Shown here: positions 33,793 to 42,445 of the stretch, one piece after another
Numbering within the stretch: position 1 is the first letter of the stretch
Layout of the letters: every line of letters starts with the position of its first letter
Source: Nitrobacter vulgaris
Lineage (GTDB): Bacteria > Pseudomonadota > Alphaproteobacteria > Rhizobiales > Xanthobacteraceae
Reading direction: 5' to 3'
NCBI RefSeq assembly: GCF_031453995.1
Contig: NZ_JAVDPZ010000002.1
Span: 124,001 to 188,000 of the forward strand
DNA: 64,000 nucleotides
Notes under the pieces: generated by a model
Databases searched by the model: none
Seen by the model: the letters and a program-made list of their open reading frames with translations, nothing else
Told to the model about the DNA's origin: nothing
Program-made: the position numbers and the translations under genes

Positions 33793-34359
33793 TCAGTCCT
33801 TGGCGCGCTCGACGTAAGAGCCGTCCTCGGTCATGACCACGATCCGCGTGCCGACGCCGACATGGGGCGGCACGCCGGTGCGGACGCCGTTCGACAGCAC
33901 CGCGGGCTTGTAGGATGAGGAGGCGGTCTGCCCCTTGGTGACCGGCTCGGTGTCGACCACTTCGAGCGTCACCCGCTGCGGTAGCGTGATCGCCACCGGC
34001 ACCATGTCGTGCAGGGACAGTTTCACCACCATGTTTTCCTGCAGGTAGGGCGCGGCGTTGCCCACGACCTCCTTAGGCACCTGAACCTGATCGTAGGTCT
34101 CCGCATTCATGAAGTGGAAGCCGTCGGCGTCTTCATAGAGGAACGTGAAGTTGTGATCCTCGATGGTGGCGCGTTCGACCTGGTCTGTGGTCTTGTAGCG
34201 CTCGGAAATTTTCACGCCGTCGCTGATCCGCCGCATCTCGATTTGGCTGACCGGGGTTCCCTTGCCGGGGTGGATGTTCTCCGCGGTGAGGACCACGTAG
34301 AGCTTGCCGTCTTGCTCGATGACGTTGCCCTTGCGAATAGAACTGGCGATAACTCTCAC
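33793..34359 (-). CDS. efp: Elongation factor P
   Basis: A 188-residue translation factor with three OB-like domains that rescues ribosomes stalled at polyproline. The loop that enters the peptidyl-transferase centre is HPGKGTP with Lys33 at the position modified in other bacteria. The family end is DGSYVERAKD. The genes for the lysylating (EpmA) and aminomutase (EpmB) enzymes start 145 and 1185 bases away on the opposite strand, so modification at this Lys is expected. Confidence 0.95.
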   Translation of the reverse strand: MRVIASSIRKGNVIEQDGKLYVVLTAENIHPGKGTPVSQIEMRRISDGVKISERYKTTDQVERATIEDHNFTFLYEDADGFHFMNAETYDQVQVPKEVVGNAAPYLQENMVVKLSLHDMVPVAITLPQRVTLEVVDTEPVTKGQTASSSYKPAVLSNGVRTGVPPHVGVGTRIVVMTEDGSYVERAKD

Positions 34360-34503
34360 GGCTGGATTTCCTAAGGTTTGGCTCGAGACCGGTCCGGACG
34401 GGGGCGTCCTGCGGCCGTTGAGGCGGCTTCGGGCCGCAACATACTGATTTGGTTCGCTCGCGCCAGTGGGTTGCGGCTAATTCCGGTCGATTGCTGAGGA
34501 TGG

Positions 34504-35547
34504 ATGAATCGGATTTCACCCTGGTGGGACCGGGCAAGGCACGCGGACCGGAGGCCGTTTCTGGAAGCGCGCAGGACCGTGACGAAGGCGCTGCGGGCCT
34601 GGTTCGACACGCAGGGGTTCGTCGAGGTCGAAACCGGCGTTTTGCAGGTGTCGCCGGGCAACGAAACCCACCTTCACGCGCTCAGCACCACGCTGATGAT
34701 ACCGGGCGGCGACCAAGTCGCGCGCCACTTGCGCACTTCCCCGGAATTCGCCTGCAAAAAGCTGCTGGCGGCCGGTGAACAGAAGATCGTGGAGTTCGCG
34801 CGGGCGTTTCGGGATCGCGAGCATGGCGTGCTGCATCTACCCGAATTCACCATGCTGGAGTGGTATCGCGCTGGCAGTTCCTATGACGTCGTCATAGCCG
34901 ACTGTATCGCCGTGATCGCCATTGCGGCGCAAGCGACCGGGATTCCGAGATTTTCATTTCGCGGCCGGCAGGCCGATCCGTTCGTCGAGCCGGAGCGGTT
35001 GACGGTCGCTGCCGCGTTCGACCGTTTCGCGGGGATCGACCTCCTGAGTACCGTCGTCGGCCGCGAGGGTGACCGCCCGGCCCTGGCCGCGGCGGCGCAG
35101 GGGAAGGTGCGGATCACGGACGACGATAATTGGTCGGATATCTTCAGCAAGGTGCTCGTCGAGCATGTCGAGCCCCATCTCGGGCAGGGCCGGTTGACGG
35201 TGCTATTCGAATATCCCGCGCCGGAAGCCGCGCTCGCGCGCGTCAGTCCGTCCGACAACCGTGTCGCCGAGCGTTTCGAGATCTATGCCTGCGGCGTTGA
35301 GCTTGCGAACGGCTTTGGCGAATTGACCGACGCCGCAGAACAGCGCATCCGTTTCGTGCAAGCGATGAACGACAAGCAACGCCGCTACGGCGAGCGCTAT
35401 CCGCTGGATGAGGATTTTCTTGCGGCCGTGGCCCGAATGCCGGAAGCGGGCGGAGTGGCGCTGGGCTTGGATCGGCTGGTGATGCTGGCGAGCGGAGCGT
35501 CGAGAATCGATCAGGTAGTATGGGCGCCGCCCGCGGAGGATGCATGA
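34504..35547 (+). CDS. epmA: EF-P beta-lysylation protein EpmA (GenX/PoxA)
   Basis: A 347-residue class II lysyl-tRNA-synthetase paralogue that attaches (R)-beta-lysine to EF-P. Visible class II motifs: FVEVETGVLQVSPGNETHLH, FRDREHGVLHLPEFTMLEWY (motif 2), and GGVALGLDRLVMLASGA (motif 3). It lacks the N-terminal tRNA-binding domain of LysRS, which is the hallmark of EpmA. Divergent from efp and overlapping epmB by four bases. Confidence 0.93.
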   Translation: MNRISPWWDRARHADRRPFLEARRTVTKALRAWFDTQGFVEVETGVLQVSPGNETHLHALSTTLMIPGGDQVARHLRTSPEFACKKLLAAGEQKIVEFARAFRDREHGVLHLPEFTMLEWYRAGSSYDVVIADCIAVIAIAAQATGIPRFSFRGRQADPFVEPERLTVAAAFDRFAGIDLLSTVVGREGDRPALAAAAQGKVRITDDDNWSDIFSKVLVEHVEPHLGQGRLTVLFEYPAPEAALARVSPSDNRVAERFEIYACGVELANGFGELTDAAEQRIRFVQAMNDKQRRYGERYPLDEDFLAAVARMPEAGGVALGLDRLVMLASGASRIDQVVWAPPAEDA

Positions 35548-36644
35548 GCGTCAAGACCGACAGGAGCGTCGTTTCGACATTACGGCGGCCGGAAGACCTG
35601 ATCGCCCATGGCCTCGCGCCCGCATCAGGGCTGGCCGATCTCGAGAAGGTTGCCGCGCGCTATGCGATCGCGATCACGCCGCACGTCGCCGCCCTGATCG
35701 ATCCGACCGATCCCGATGATCCGATCGCGCGGCAATATCTCCCAAGCGCCAATGAATTGGCTGCACAACCGGGCGAACGCGCCGACCCGATCGGCGATCA
35801 CGCCCATTCCCCGGTGGACGGCATCGTTCATCGTTATCCCGACCGGGTGCTGCTCAAGCTCGTTCACGTCTGCGCTGTCTACTGCCGGTTCTGCTTCCGT
35901 CGCGAGATGGTGGGACCTGCCAAGGAAACGGCGCTATCGAAATCCGCAACCGCGGGCGCGCTCGATTACATCCGGTCGCATCCGGCAGTCTGGGAAGTGA
36001 TCCTGACCGGCGGCGATCCGCTGATGCTGTCGCCGCGGCGGCTGGCCGAAATCATGGGCGAACTTGCCGCAATCGATCACGTCAGGGTCGTCCGCGTCCA
36101 TACGCGCGTGCCGGTGGCCGATCCCGCTCGGGTCACTGACGAGATGGCGGCGGCCCTGCGGATGGACGGCGCCACGACATGGCTGGCGCTGCACGCCAAT
36201 CACCCGCGCGAACTGACCGCGGCGGCGCGGTCGGCCTGCGCGCGGATTGTCGACGCTGGCATTCCCATGGTCAGCCAGTCGGTGCTGCTGCGCGGCGTCA
36301 ACGATGACGCAGCAACGCTGGAGACGCTGATGCGCGCCTTCGTCGAATGCCGCATCAAGCCATACTATCTGCATCACGGGGATCTCGCGCCGGGCACCGC
36401 ACATCTGCGAACCACCCTGGAAAAAGGCCAGGTTTTAATGCGTGCGCTACGTGGTCGCGTGTCCGGCTTGTGTCAGCCGGATTATGTTCTCGATATTCCC
36501 GGCGGGCACGGAAAGGTGCCTGTGGGACCGGATTATCTATCGCGCTCAGATTTAATATCCGGGGAAGGTGAACATGGTCCAAAATTGCGTTATCGTATTA
36601 CCGACTATTGTGGCGGCGTTCACCTTTATCCGCCGGTATTGTAG
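35544..36644 (+). CDS. epmB: EF-P beta-lysine modification enzyme EpmB (lysine 2,3-aminomutase homologue)
   Basis: A 366-residue radical-SAM enzyme that converts L-lysine to (R)-beta-lysine for EpmA. The [4Fe-4S] triad is CAVYCRFCFRREM, C110-x3-C114-x2-C117. It carries ILTGGDPLMLSPRRLAEIM, IPMVSQSVLLRGVNDD and YYLHHGDLAPGTAHLRT, typical of the KamA/EpmB group. Length and missing C-terminal zinc domain favour EpmB over KamA. Starts within epmA (ATGA overlap), so the two are translationally coupled. With efp it forms a complete module. Confidence 0.92.
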   Translation: MSVKTDRSVVSTLRRPEDLIAHGLAPASGLADLEKVAARYAIAITPHVAALIDPTDPDDPIARQYLPSANELAAQPGERADPIGDHAHSPVDGIVHRYPDRVLLKLVHVCAVYCRFCFRREMVGPAKETALSKSATAGALDYIRSHPAVWEVILTGGDPLMLSPRRLAEIMGELAAIDHVRVVRVHTRVPVADPARVTDEMAAALRMDGATTWLALHANHPRELTAAARSACARIVDAGIPMVSQSVLLRGVNDDAATLETLMRAFVECRIKPYYLHHGDLAPGTAHLRTTLEKGQVLMRALRGRVSGLCQPDYVLDIPGGHGKVPVGPDYLSRSDLISGEGEHGPKLRYRITDYCGGVHLYPPVL

Positions 36645-36684
36645 AGGTTCGTTTGTCCGGCTGGCTTAGTCACAGATCAATCGC

Positions 36685-36710
36685 GGAACGTTTGCGCGTT
36701 CTCAACCGTT
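36685..36710 (+). promoter_or_regulatory. EcfG (general stress response) promoter
   Basis: GGAAC, 17-base spacer, CGTT: exact match to the alphaproteobacterial EcfG consensus. Ends 37 bases before the start codon of the small exported protein at 36747. Confidence 0.65.
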
Positions 36711-36746
36711 CTTGACAGGCCGATCTCGGACGTTGGAGGCAGCGAA

Positions 36747-37007
36747 ATGAACAAGATCATCGCGTTGGCGGCTTTTGGGGTCTTGGTCGGTGCGCCCGCG
36801 GCGCTTGGGCAGTATCAAGCGAGGGACGGGTCGTCACCAGGTTCAAGCGTTGACAAGTCCTCGCGTTACGACGCGCCGATCGGTCATCGCCAGCCGCGCC
36901 CGAGCGACTTGCCGCCGGAGAGGGCGGACACGGAGAACCCGACACCGGTCGATCCGGCGGATGCTGCCCTCAAACGCAAGATTAAAAGCATCTGCCGCGG
37001 CTGCTGA
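36747..37007 (+). CDS. Small exported protein (86 aa)
   Basis: Signal peptide MNKIIALAAFGVLVGAPAAL with cleavage near the Ala-Leu-Gly pair. The mature part is polar and Pro/Arg/Asp-rich (HRQPRPSDLPPERADTENP) and ends in a C-x2-C-like tail (ICRGC). Intrinsically disordered in appearance. An exact EcfG promoter sits just upstream, so it is probably a general-stress gene. GGAGGCAGCGA precedes the ATG. Function unknown. Confidence 0.65.
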   Translation: MNKIIALAAFGVLVGAPAALGQYQARDGSSPGSSVDKSSRYDAPIGHRQPRPSDLPPERADTENPTPVDPADAALKRKIKSICRGC

Positions 37008-37088
37008 TGCAGCTGGGTTGAATTTCGTAACGTAATCAGGTTTGCGGATTGGCGCCTTCATCTGACGTCTGTCAGAAGGCAAAACGCT

Positions 37089-37667
37089 CTAACACGCATT
37101 TCTCATGGCGAGCGCCATTCCAATCAACGTGGTACCGCCGAATATCATATTGAGGCCGACCAGCAACCCGATGGCCCAGGCCGCCGATCCCGGGAGGCCG
37201 ACGATGATAATGCCAGCTATGATGAGGTCCATCACTCCCGCGGTCAGCAGCCAGCCCCACCGCTGCGAGAGTTCGCGGCGATGTTCAAGAGCGTACATGA
37301 TCGTGACGGCACCCTCGGCGAGGAAGTAGGCGCCGAGCAAGATTGTCAGCGTCAACATACCCTGTACGGGCTGCACCACCAGCAGGATGCCGACGAGAAT
37401 CGACAGCGCAGCCGAGAGCAACGACCACCAAAAGCCCGGCATCCCCCGTGCCCAGAAGGTAGCGACAAGTCCGACGACGCCGCCAACGAGAAACAGCCAA
37501 CCGAGAAAGATCGTGATGGCGAGGCTCGCCATGGGTGGCACGACGATGACAGCCAACCCCAGAAGCACGAGCAGGATGCCTTCGAAAAGGAAGGCCTTCC
37601 AATGCTCGCGGACTTCCGTGCTCACTTTCAACTGAAGGCGTTCGAAATCTTGGGAAGGGGTCGTCAT
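37089..37667 (-). CDS. HdeD-family multi-span membrane protein
   Basis: A 192-residue inner-membrane protein with about six hydrophobic segments (for example AFLFEGILLVLLGLAVIVVP, ITIFLGWLFLVGGVVGLVAT, LTLTILLGAYFLAEGAV, DLIIAGIIIVGLPGS). HdeD proteins are linked to acid resistance in enterobacteria and are common stress membrane proteins in rhizobia. The ATG at 37667 starts the family N-terminus MTTPSQDFERLQ; longer frames upstream are not supported. Confidence 0.82.
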   Translation of the reverse strand: MTTPSQDFERLQLKVSTEVREHWKAFLFEGILLVLLGLAVIVVPPMASLAITIFLGWLFLVGGVVGLVATFWARGMPGFWWSLLSAALSILVGILLVVQPVQGMLTLTILLGAYFLAEGAVTIMYALEHRRELSQRWGWLLTAGVMDLIIAGIIIVGLPGSAAWAIGLLVGLNMIFGGTTLIGMALAMRNAC

Positions 37668-37997
37668 TGGCTGGGCTCCATGAAACGGAAACGCGCATCC
37701 CTCGGGGCACCAGCTTAACGCGCGACGGCTCCAAAAGCAGCAAAAAATGCCGACTGCTGCGCGGTTCAAAAGTTCGCGTCATCTCACGACGCGTTGATCA
37801 ATGCGACCTTTGGAATGGCTCCAGGAAGCAATGGTCGGACTTGCCGGAGATCGCGGCTCGTCCCCGCCACTGGAAAGGGATACCCGAGAACGCAGATGCC
37901 AACTTCATCACCAGCAGCCGGAATTCCGACCGGCACGGTGCCATGGTCAAACCAGCCTGCTTTACGGGGCAGGCAATCCGTACCAAGACGTCGCCGT
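37668..37997. other. Gene-free stretch
   Basis: Frames exist on both strands here, but none carries a ribosome-binding site or recognisable content. It should hold the hdeD promoter on the reverse strand. I see no EcfG site at proper spacing. Confidence 0.3.
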
Positions 37998-38300
37998 TCA
38001 GACCTGCACACCCTCTCCGTTACAGGGCGCACTGTTCCAATTGCTCCACTGAACGTTGGCAAGACTGCGAAAATCTGTCGTCAGCGGACGCCGTGTAAGT
38101 TTCTCGTAAGCGCCGATGACCTTCTCTGAGACGGTGAGCTTGCGCCGTAGGTTGGCCGCTATCCGCAGCGTCTCGACGCGCACTCGCGGATCCGCGGTTT
38201 CACCAAAGCGGAAACGGCGAACCTCAATGTCACGCAGAGCTTCGCGATGCTTTTTCAATTGAGCGCGGTGCCATGCGATGGTGCTATCGCTATCAGCCAT
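37998..38300 (-). CDS. Hypothetical helical protein (100 aa)
   Basis: Begins MADSDSTIAWHRAQLKKHRE and continues ALRDIEVRRFRFGE and LRRKLTVSEKVIGAYEKL: amphipathic, rich in Arg/Lys/Glu, coiled-coil-like. The ATG at 38300 is chosen because the upstream part of the frame (MRLNAAAQSEDFL) is not needed and AGGATTTTTTG lies before it. The C-terminal 25 residues are less ordered. Function unknown. Confidence 0.5.
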   Translation of the reverse strand: MADSDSTIAWHRAQLKKHREALRDIEVRRFRFGETADPRVRVETLRIAANLRRKLTVSEKVIGAYEKLTRRPLTTDFRSLANVQWSNWNSAPCNGEGVQV

Positions 38301-38670
38301 CAAAAAATCCTCACTCTGCGCGGCTGCATTTAGCCGCAATAAAGAACGAGAGCCGAACCCATCCTCCGCTGATTTCGATTCGTCAGCGGAGGAAGGAATT
38401 GAGACTGAGAAAGCGTCGACGGATTCTGGTTAATCAAAGGTTAACGAGCATTCACGGCGCTGGGTGAGGCACAGCAACACGCGGGTGATCCTCGATTCCA
38501 ACGTTCGCAAGAAGGCTTACTGAAGGGGAAAAGGAATGTTTAGAAGCGACCCGCCAACCGTGATTGTTTTATTGACCGGCAGCGGATTGCACGTAATAGC
38601 AGGGCCGTGGAAATTGTAGCTTTGCGTTCGTTCTGATCACCGTTTCAATTGATGCGATGAATTATTGACT
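38301..38670. other. Gene-free stretch upstream of the PAP2 gene
   Basis: No gene found on either strand. It should contain the PAP2 promoter. A GGAAGG-AATTG run and several AT-rich stretches occur, but no site I can name. Confidence 0.3.
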
Positions 38671-39351
38671 ATGACAATTACGGGTCTCGATAGAGAAGTT
38701 CTGCTCACGCTCAACGCATTCGGTGGAGGAAGCAACAACCTCTGGGACCTCGCGAACAATTCGCTTTTCAGGGGATTTCCGGTGTTCTTTTCTCTTGTCG
38801 CCCTGTGGTTTTCCGGTGATCAGCCGGAGCGTCACGGTCGTATGCTAGCCGGGCTGCTGGCGGTCTGTTTGGCGACAATGCTTTCTGTTTGGTCACAGTT
38901 TCACACCGCGGTTCACATACGTCCAATTCTGGACTTGGCAATTCCTCTGGATACTGTCATTCCGCGAACACCATGGGACCGAACGAATTCGTTTCCGAGC
39001 GACACAGCGACCTTGTTTTTTAGTCTCGCTGCTGTGGTTTTTGTAGAAAAGCGGTGGGTCGGGCTATTCTGCTTTGTTTGGGTCGCGGCGATAGTCGCGA
39101 TTCCCCGGATCATTGTCGGGCTCCACTATCCAAGCGACATTCTTGGGGCGTTTATTCTTGGACCGGTGACCGTTTTCCTTTTTGCCACGCTTCCATACCC
39201 AAAGGGCCTGTTTGAACGCGCGCTCACGTGGTTCGAAGGCCGTCTGTATATTGTTCACGCACTCTTATTCATTTTTTTGGCCGAAGCGTTCGACCTGTTC
39301 CCGAGCTTGCAAGCCCTCGGAAAGGTGTTTGCGCGAATGCTTCACTCCTAG
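38671..39351 (+). CDS. PAP2-family phosphatase-like membrane protein
   Basis: A 226-residue inner-membrane protein with five to six spans. PAP2 motifs: HIRPIL (weak motif 1) near residue 82, SFPSDTATLFFSLA (motif 2) near 108, and RIIVGLHYPSDILGA (motif 3) with Arg146 and His152. In motif 2 the His of PSGH/PSDH is Thr112, so the proton donor is missing and activity is doubtful. Members include undecaprenyl-diphosphate and lipid-phosphate phosphatases. ATG 38671 is preferred to TTG 38665. Confidence 0.8.
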   Translation: MTITGLDREVLLTLNAFGGGSNNLWDLANNSLFRGFPVFFSLVALWFSGDQPERHGRMLAGLLAVCLATMLSVWSQFHTAVHIRPILDLAIPLDTVIPRTPWDRTNSFPSDTATLFFSLAAVVFVEKRWVGLFCFVWVAAIVAIPRIIVGLHYPSDILGAFILGPVTVFLFATLPYPKGLFERALTWFEGRLYIVHALLFIFLAEAFDLFPSLQALGKVFARMLHS

Positions 39352-39360
39352 AGCCCTTCC

Positions 39361-39392
39361 GCTTCCGGCGGCATCAGCTTCCGGCGGCATCA
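39361..39392 (+). repeat. Tandem duplication of 16 bp in a REP-like arm
   Basis: gcttccggcggcatca occurs twice in a row, followed by gaagcggaa. Its neighbours ttccgc and gaagcggaa can pair, so the unit is an arm of a palindromic repeat with one internal duplication. Confidence 0.55.
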
Positions 39393-39412
39393 GAAGCGGA
39401 ATTCTATTTTTT

Positions 39413-39463
39413 TGACGCGTTTTCCTCACGCGAACCGGTATCCACTTCGCTCGAAAACGCTAT
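39413..39463 (-). repeat. REP-like element, copy 3 (reverse orientation)
   Basis: tgacgcgttttcctcacgcg, then aaccggtatccacttcgc and tcgaaaacgctata. Reverse complement of the element at 24141-24191, with differences. The fullest copy in the window. Confidence 0.65.
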
Positions 39464-39665
39464 AGAGTTTTTGCTTGGGCAAAACTTTAGGCCGGCTCCA
39501 GCCGTGCAGGAGCCGTCAGTTCACGACATCATGGCTGCGCTTGGTGACACTGGCCTAAGCGAGCCGCTACACACGGGAAGCCAACGGAACAACACAGCGA
39601 CAGGTGCGCCGTTGCCCTGATTTCCCGTATGTCACAGCCCGGCGCCAAACTCCGCCCCGTCTGTT

Positions 39666-40163
39666 TTATTTCGAGTGCGACTTCCGCGAACTGTGTTTCG
39701 TCTCCGGAGCAGACGCAGAAGCAGCGTGCTCCGAAAGTTGATCGAGACGTGTGTTCAGCTTTCCTACGTCCGCTTGAAGAGCGTCTACGGTCGTCTTGAT
39801 GGACTCAGGATTTTCCGTCTCGGCAACCTTCCTCTTGAGAGTGTCGAAATCCGACGCAGAGAAAGCGCCCAACTTAGTTTGTACGGCCGCGATCTGAGAC
39901 TCCAGGCCCTTGATCCTAGCATCGAGCTGAGCATCAGATGTTGGCGGAGCCTTCATCTTGGCTTCTAGGAGGAGCAAGCGTTGTTCAAGTCCGGCGGTTG
40001 CATCGGCGTGCGGCGCAGCCTGGTGTGCAGGGGCGGGTGCCGCCTTCGCTTCGCTCGTAAGCCGGCCGGTACTGCTCCATACCAAGGCCATGCTGCCGAA
40101 AAACATCACGCAGATAACGGCTATGCCCCCGATCAACTGATTGGAGCGGTCGTGTTCATTCAT
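39666..40163 (-). CDS. Single-span membrane protein with coiled-coil tail
   Basis: A 165-residue protein. N-terminal span: LIGGIAVICVMFFGSMALVW. The rest is a periplasmic Ala/Lys-rich tail with heptad-like pattern (GLEQRLLLLEAKMKAPP, LDARIKGLESQIAAVQTKL, DALQADVGKLNTRLDQL), ending in a Ser/Lys-rich segment. AAGGAGGCAACGTG before ATG 40163 fixes the start; longer frames upstream are not supported. It could be a spacer or scaffold in the envelope. Function unknown. Confidence 0.65.
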   Translation of the reverse strand: MNEHDRSNQLIGGIAVICVMFFGSMALVWSSTGRLTSEAKAAPAPAHQAAPHADATAGLEQRLLLLEAKMKAPPTSDAQLDARIKGLESQIAAVQTKLGAFSASDFDTLKRKVAETENPESIKTTVDALQADVGKLNTRLDQLSEHAASASAPETKHSSRKSHSK

Positions 40164-40513
40164 CACGTTGCCTCCTTGCGTTGCTAACGTTGCATTGCTT
40201 ACGTTGCGTTGTCTCCCTTCGAGCCAGTTACCAAGTATGACTGAGCTGCGACATTTTGTACAGGGGCGCACGCATCCATTGGCGGCGTCTGCGGAGGTCT
40301 GTCTGCTCATCGCAGCATTTTCGAAAAGACCAGAAAGAGCGACGGTGTTCCATCCAGGAACTTCGCCCTCGGACGCAGTGCAAGCTACCGTCGTCATTCC
40401 GCCAAAGCGAAACCGAAAAGAACGGCATCTTACGACGCCAGTCTCAACAAGAAGCACAACATCATCGAGCGCTTCTTAAGCTAGCTGAAGCAGTTCAGGC
40501 GCGTCGCAACCCG
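40164..40513. other. Gene-free stretch
   Basis: No gene and no named site. Short near-repeats of the type gttgctaacgttgc occur at about 40180-40210, upstream of the coiled-coil gene. Right half lies downstream of the multi-span gene at 40514. Confidence 0.3.
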
Positions 40514-41470
40514 CTACGAACTATTTGCGACACGTCGGTTAAACAACCAAAGCGCGAGGGCGCTTGCCAGCATCACCAGCCCGCCCAGCAGCACCGACAA
40601 CGGCGTAGCCCCGAGTCGCTCAAACCATTGAGTATAGAAATGAATACCGCTGAAGACGGCGACGAGGTTGACCAACCAGCGTCGATTTGCCCGAACGGCC
40701 CAGAATCCAGCACCGAGCAACGCCACCGCCCACATCACGCTGAATGCCATGGCCGGAATGACGGGTTTGGTCATGAGCGTCGAGGATACGTCCTTGGCAG
40801 CGAGCGAACGTATCAGCATCAGTGGATCGCCCCATAGTGAGCCGATCCAGAAGCCGAAATTGATCAACAGCAGCGAGGTTCGCGCGGCTGTGACCGCGAG
40901 CCGCGCATATTCGGCTGGCAGACGTCGCGAAGCTCGATAGGCGATCAGGGCCACCATAGAAAATACGACCACGGTGAGCGTCGGTTCGAAAATAGCTAGC
41001 GAATAACTGGCGTGGCTATAACCCGTGCGTGCTCCCAGGCAAGCCGAAGCGGCCAGCACCGCCAGCGCCATCAAGAGGCTGGAGCGAGCGATGATAGCTG
41101 CGAGGCAGAAAACACACGTGACAATCAGCATGGTGGCAAGGAGGTCGGCACGATAGGCGATAGCGCCGCCGCCTAACATCAGTGCGCCGATGACAAGGCA
41201 AATCTGCCCGAAAATCATCCAATGCTGCACGCGATTAAGTGCAATTGCGCAACCTGCGACAAAAAGTGTGAGCCCGAAGCTAATCGCCGTCAATGGCGCA
41301 GGCGCCAGCGCGACGGCACCCGCCGCAATAGCGACGACAGCGAACCCGACGAGGATGTTGATGCCGAGAGAGATTGTATCATGTGCAGCGAGCTTCGTGA
41401 GCTTTTCGGCTTCCTCGCTCGTTAGCTTGCCTTCCTCAACAAGCTTGGAAATGTCCAGCGTGATTTTCAT
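40514..41470 (-). CDS. Multi-span membrane protein, DUF2157-like
   Basis: A 318-residue inner-membrane protein. The N-terminus is a short cytoplasmic helix-turn (LDISKLVEEGKLTSEEAEKL), which DUF2157 members use for a regulatory or partner-binding role. About nine hydrophobic segments follow, such as INILVGFAVVAIAAGAVALA and FGLTLFVAGCAIALNRV. No transport or catalytic motif can be named. The DUF2157 assignment rests on layout only. Confidence 0.6.
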   Translation of the reverse strand: MKITLDISKLVEEGKLTSEEAEKLTKLAAHDTISLGINILVGFAVVAIAAGAVALAPAPLTAISFGLTLFVAGCAIALNRVQHWMIFGQICLVIGALMLGGGAIAYRADLLATMLIVTCVFCLAAIIARSSLLMALAVLAASACLGARTGYSHASYSLAIFEPTLTVVVFSMVALIAYRASRRLPAEYARLAVTAARTSLLLINFGFWIGSLWGDPLMLIRSLAAKDVSSTLMTKPVIPAMAFSVMWAVALLGAGFWAVRANRRWLVNLVAVFSGIHFYTQWFERLGATPLSVLLGGLVMLASALALWLFNRRVANSS

Positions 41471-41813
41471 CGTCCCTCGTCCAGCGGAGCCGATCCCTAT
41501 CCCATATAGAAACTGTCAACCTATCAGAAATCAACATCCACGCCTCACTGTATGATTGTCGGGGGAAGACTACGCGCGCATATGAAATGCAGTTATGCTG
41601 TGCATACTATAGTGCGAAATCGGGGAGGCGGGTTACGGCTACGCGCGCGTCAATCATCGGTGGCGCAATTGGGGCCCGCAACAGCTAGCGAAACTGATGA
41701 CGCTACAGTTTATTGACTTAGATCAACGAAAAGGTCCGCTATCGCACTCCGATGATCGGCAAAGGTCACGTCGGGTGCTGGATAGCCAACTGACCAGTAG
41801 ATCGGAGAGTTGC
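41471..41813. other. Intergenic stretch with an FNR/FixK-type box
   Basis: Between the divergent genes at 40514-41470 and 41814-42221. Contains the FNR-type site at 41713-41726 about 90 bases before the secreted-protein start. No other recognised site. Confidence 0.4.
41713..41726 (+). promoter_or_regulatory. FNR/FixK-type binding site
   Basis: TTGACTTAGATCAA, matching TTGAT-N4-ATCAA with one mismatch. It sits upstream of the small secreted gene at 41814. An FnrN-type regulator is encoded 3 kb away at 44767-45492. Confidence 0.6.
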
Positions 41814-42221
41814 ATGAGAACCATCAACCCGTTGGTGCTGTTAGCGCTGTTAGTATTGCTCGTTGCGCAATCGGCTTCGACAGAGGCTGCGGATTTGAGC
41901 GGAGCTTGGGCGATTGATTCCTCGACCTGCGGTGACATATTTACCAAAAAGAATAACAAGCTTGCTTTCAAGCAAGATGCTGATCTCCACGCGGGCGGTA
42001 TAATTGTTCATGGAAAGCAAATAACCGGCACATTTCAAAAATGCACCATCAAATCATTGCACGATGACGGGCGGGATGTGCGAGTGATTGCGGCGTGCTC
42101 GGACGGTATCGCGGTATCGGACATGGAGTTCGACGTGAAAATCTCCGGAGAAAACAAGATCACACTTAGCTCAAAGGAGCCGGTACCGGTGGAAATGCCA
42201 TATGTTCGCTGCCCGATGTGA
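41814..42221 (+). CDS. Small secreted beta-rich protein (135 aa)
   Basis: Signal peptide INPLVLLALLVLLVAQSASTE, with cleavage near residue 25. The mature part (ADLSGAWAIDSSTCGDIFTK...) resembles lipocalin-like or calycin folds that open with a SGxW motif; Cys residues (TCGD, KCTIK, ACSD, RCPM) could form two disulphides. GGAGAG precedes ATG 41814. The FNR-type box about 90 bases upstream suggests induction when oxygen is low. Ligand unknown. Confidence 0.6.
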   Translation: MRTINPLVLLALLVLLVAQSASTEAADLSGAWAIDSSTCGDIFTKKNNKLAFKQDADLHAGGIIVHGKQITGTFQKCTIKSLHDDGRDVRVIAACSDGIAVSDMEFDVKISGENKITLSSKEPVPVEMPYVRCPM

Positions 42222-42350
42222 CTGTCCGGACGGCGACATTGGTGGCGAACGATGGAGGTTCGTCATGTCTATTCCAGTGGCATTGCGCGCAGACGCCAAG
42301 ACATCATAGCTGGCGTCACCAAATGAATCGGCGAGACTTAAGGGCCGCAG

Positions 42351-42425
42351 TCCCTAGCGGACCAGGAGATTAAGCGGTTTCAGGATGTTCGCCTGAAGTG
42401 AGACCCGAAAGCATTCGGGTCCCAC
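42351..42425. repeat. 75-bp repeat, copy B
   Basis: tccctagcggacca, then tgttcgcctgaagtgagacc and a hairpin gacccgaa-agca-ttcgggtc. The related copy A is at 45833-45908. The hairpin is perfect (8 bp) here and imperfect in copy A. On the reverse strand both end with the codons for VR followed by TAG, but neither is a supported gene. Confidence 0.5.
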
Positions 42426-42445
42426 TACAGCGCTCTGGTTTAGCT

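Larger units (their letters stand above)
39352..39665. other. Gene-free stretch with REP-like repeats
   Basis: Between the PAP2 gene and the reverse-strand coiled-coil gene. Holds a tandem duplication (39361-39392) and a REP-like element (39413-39463), listed separately. Otherwise nothing is seen. Confidence 0.45.
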
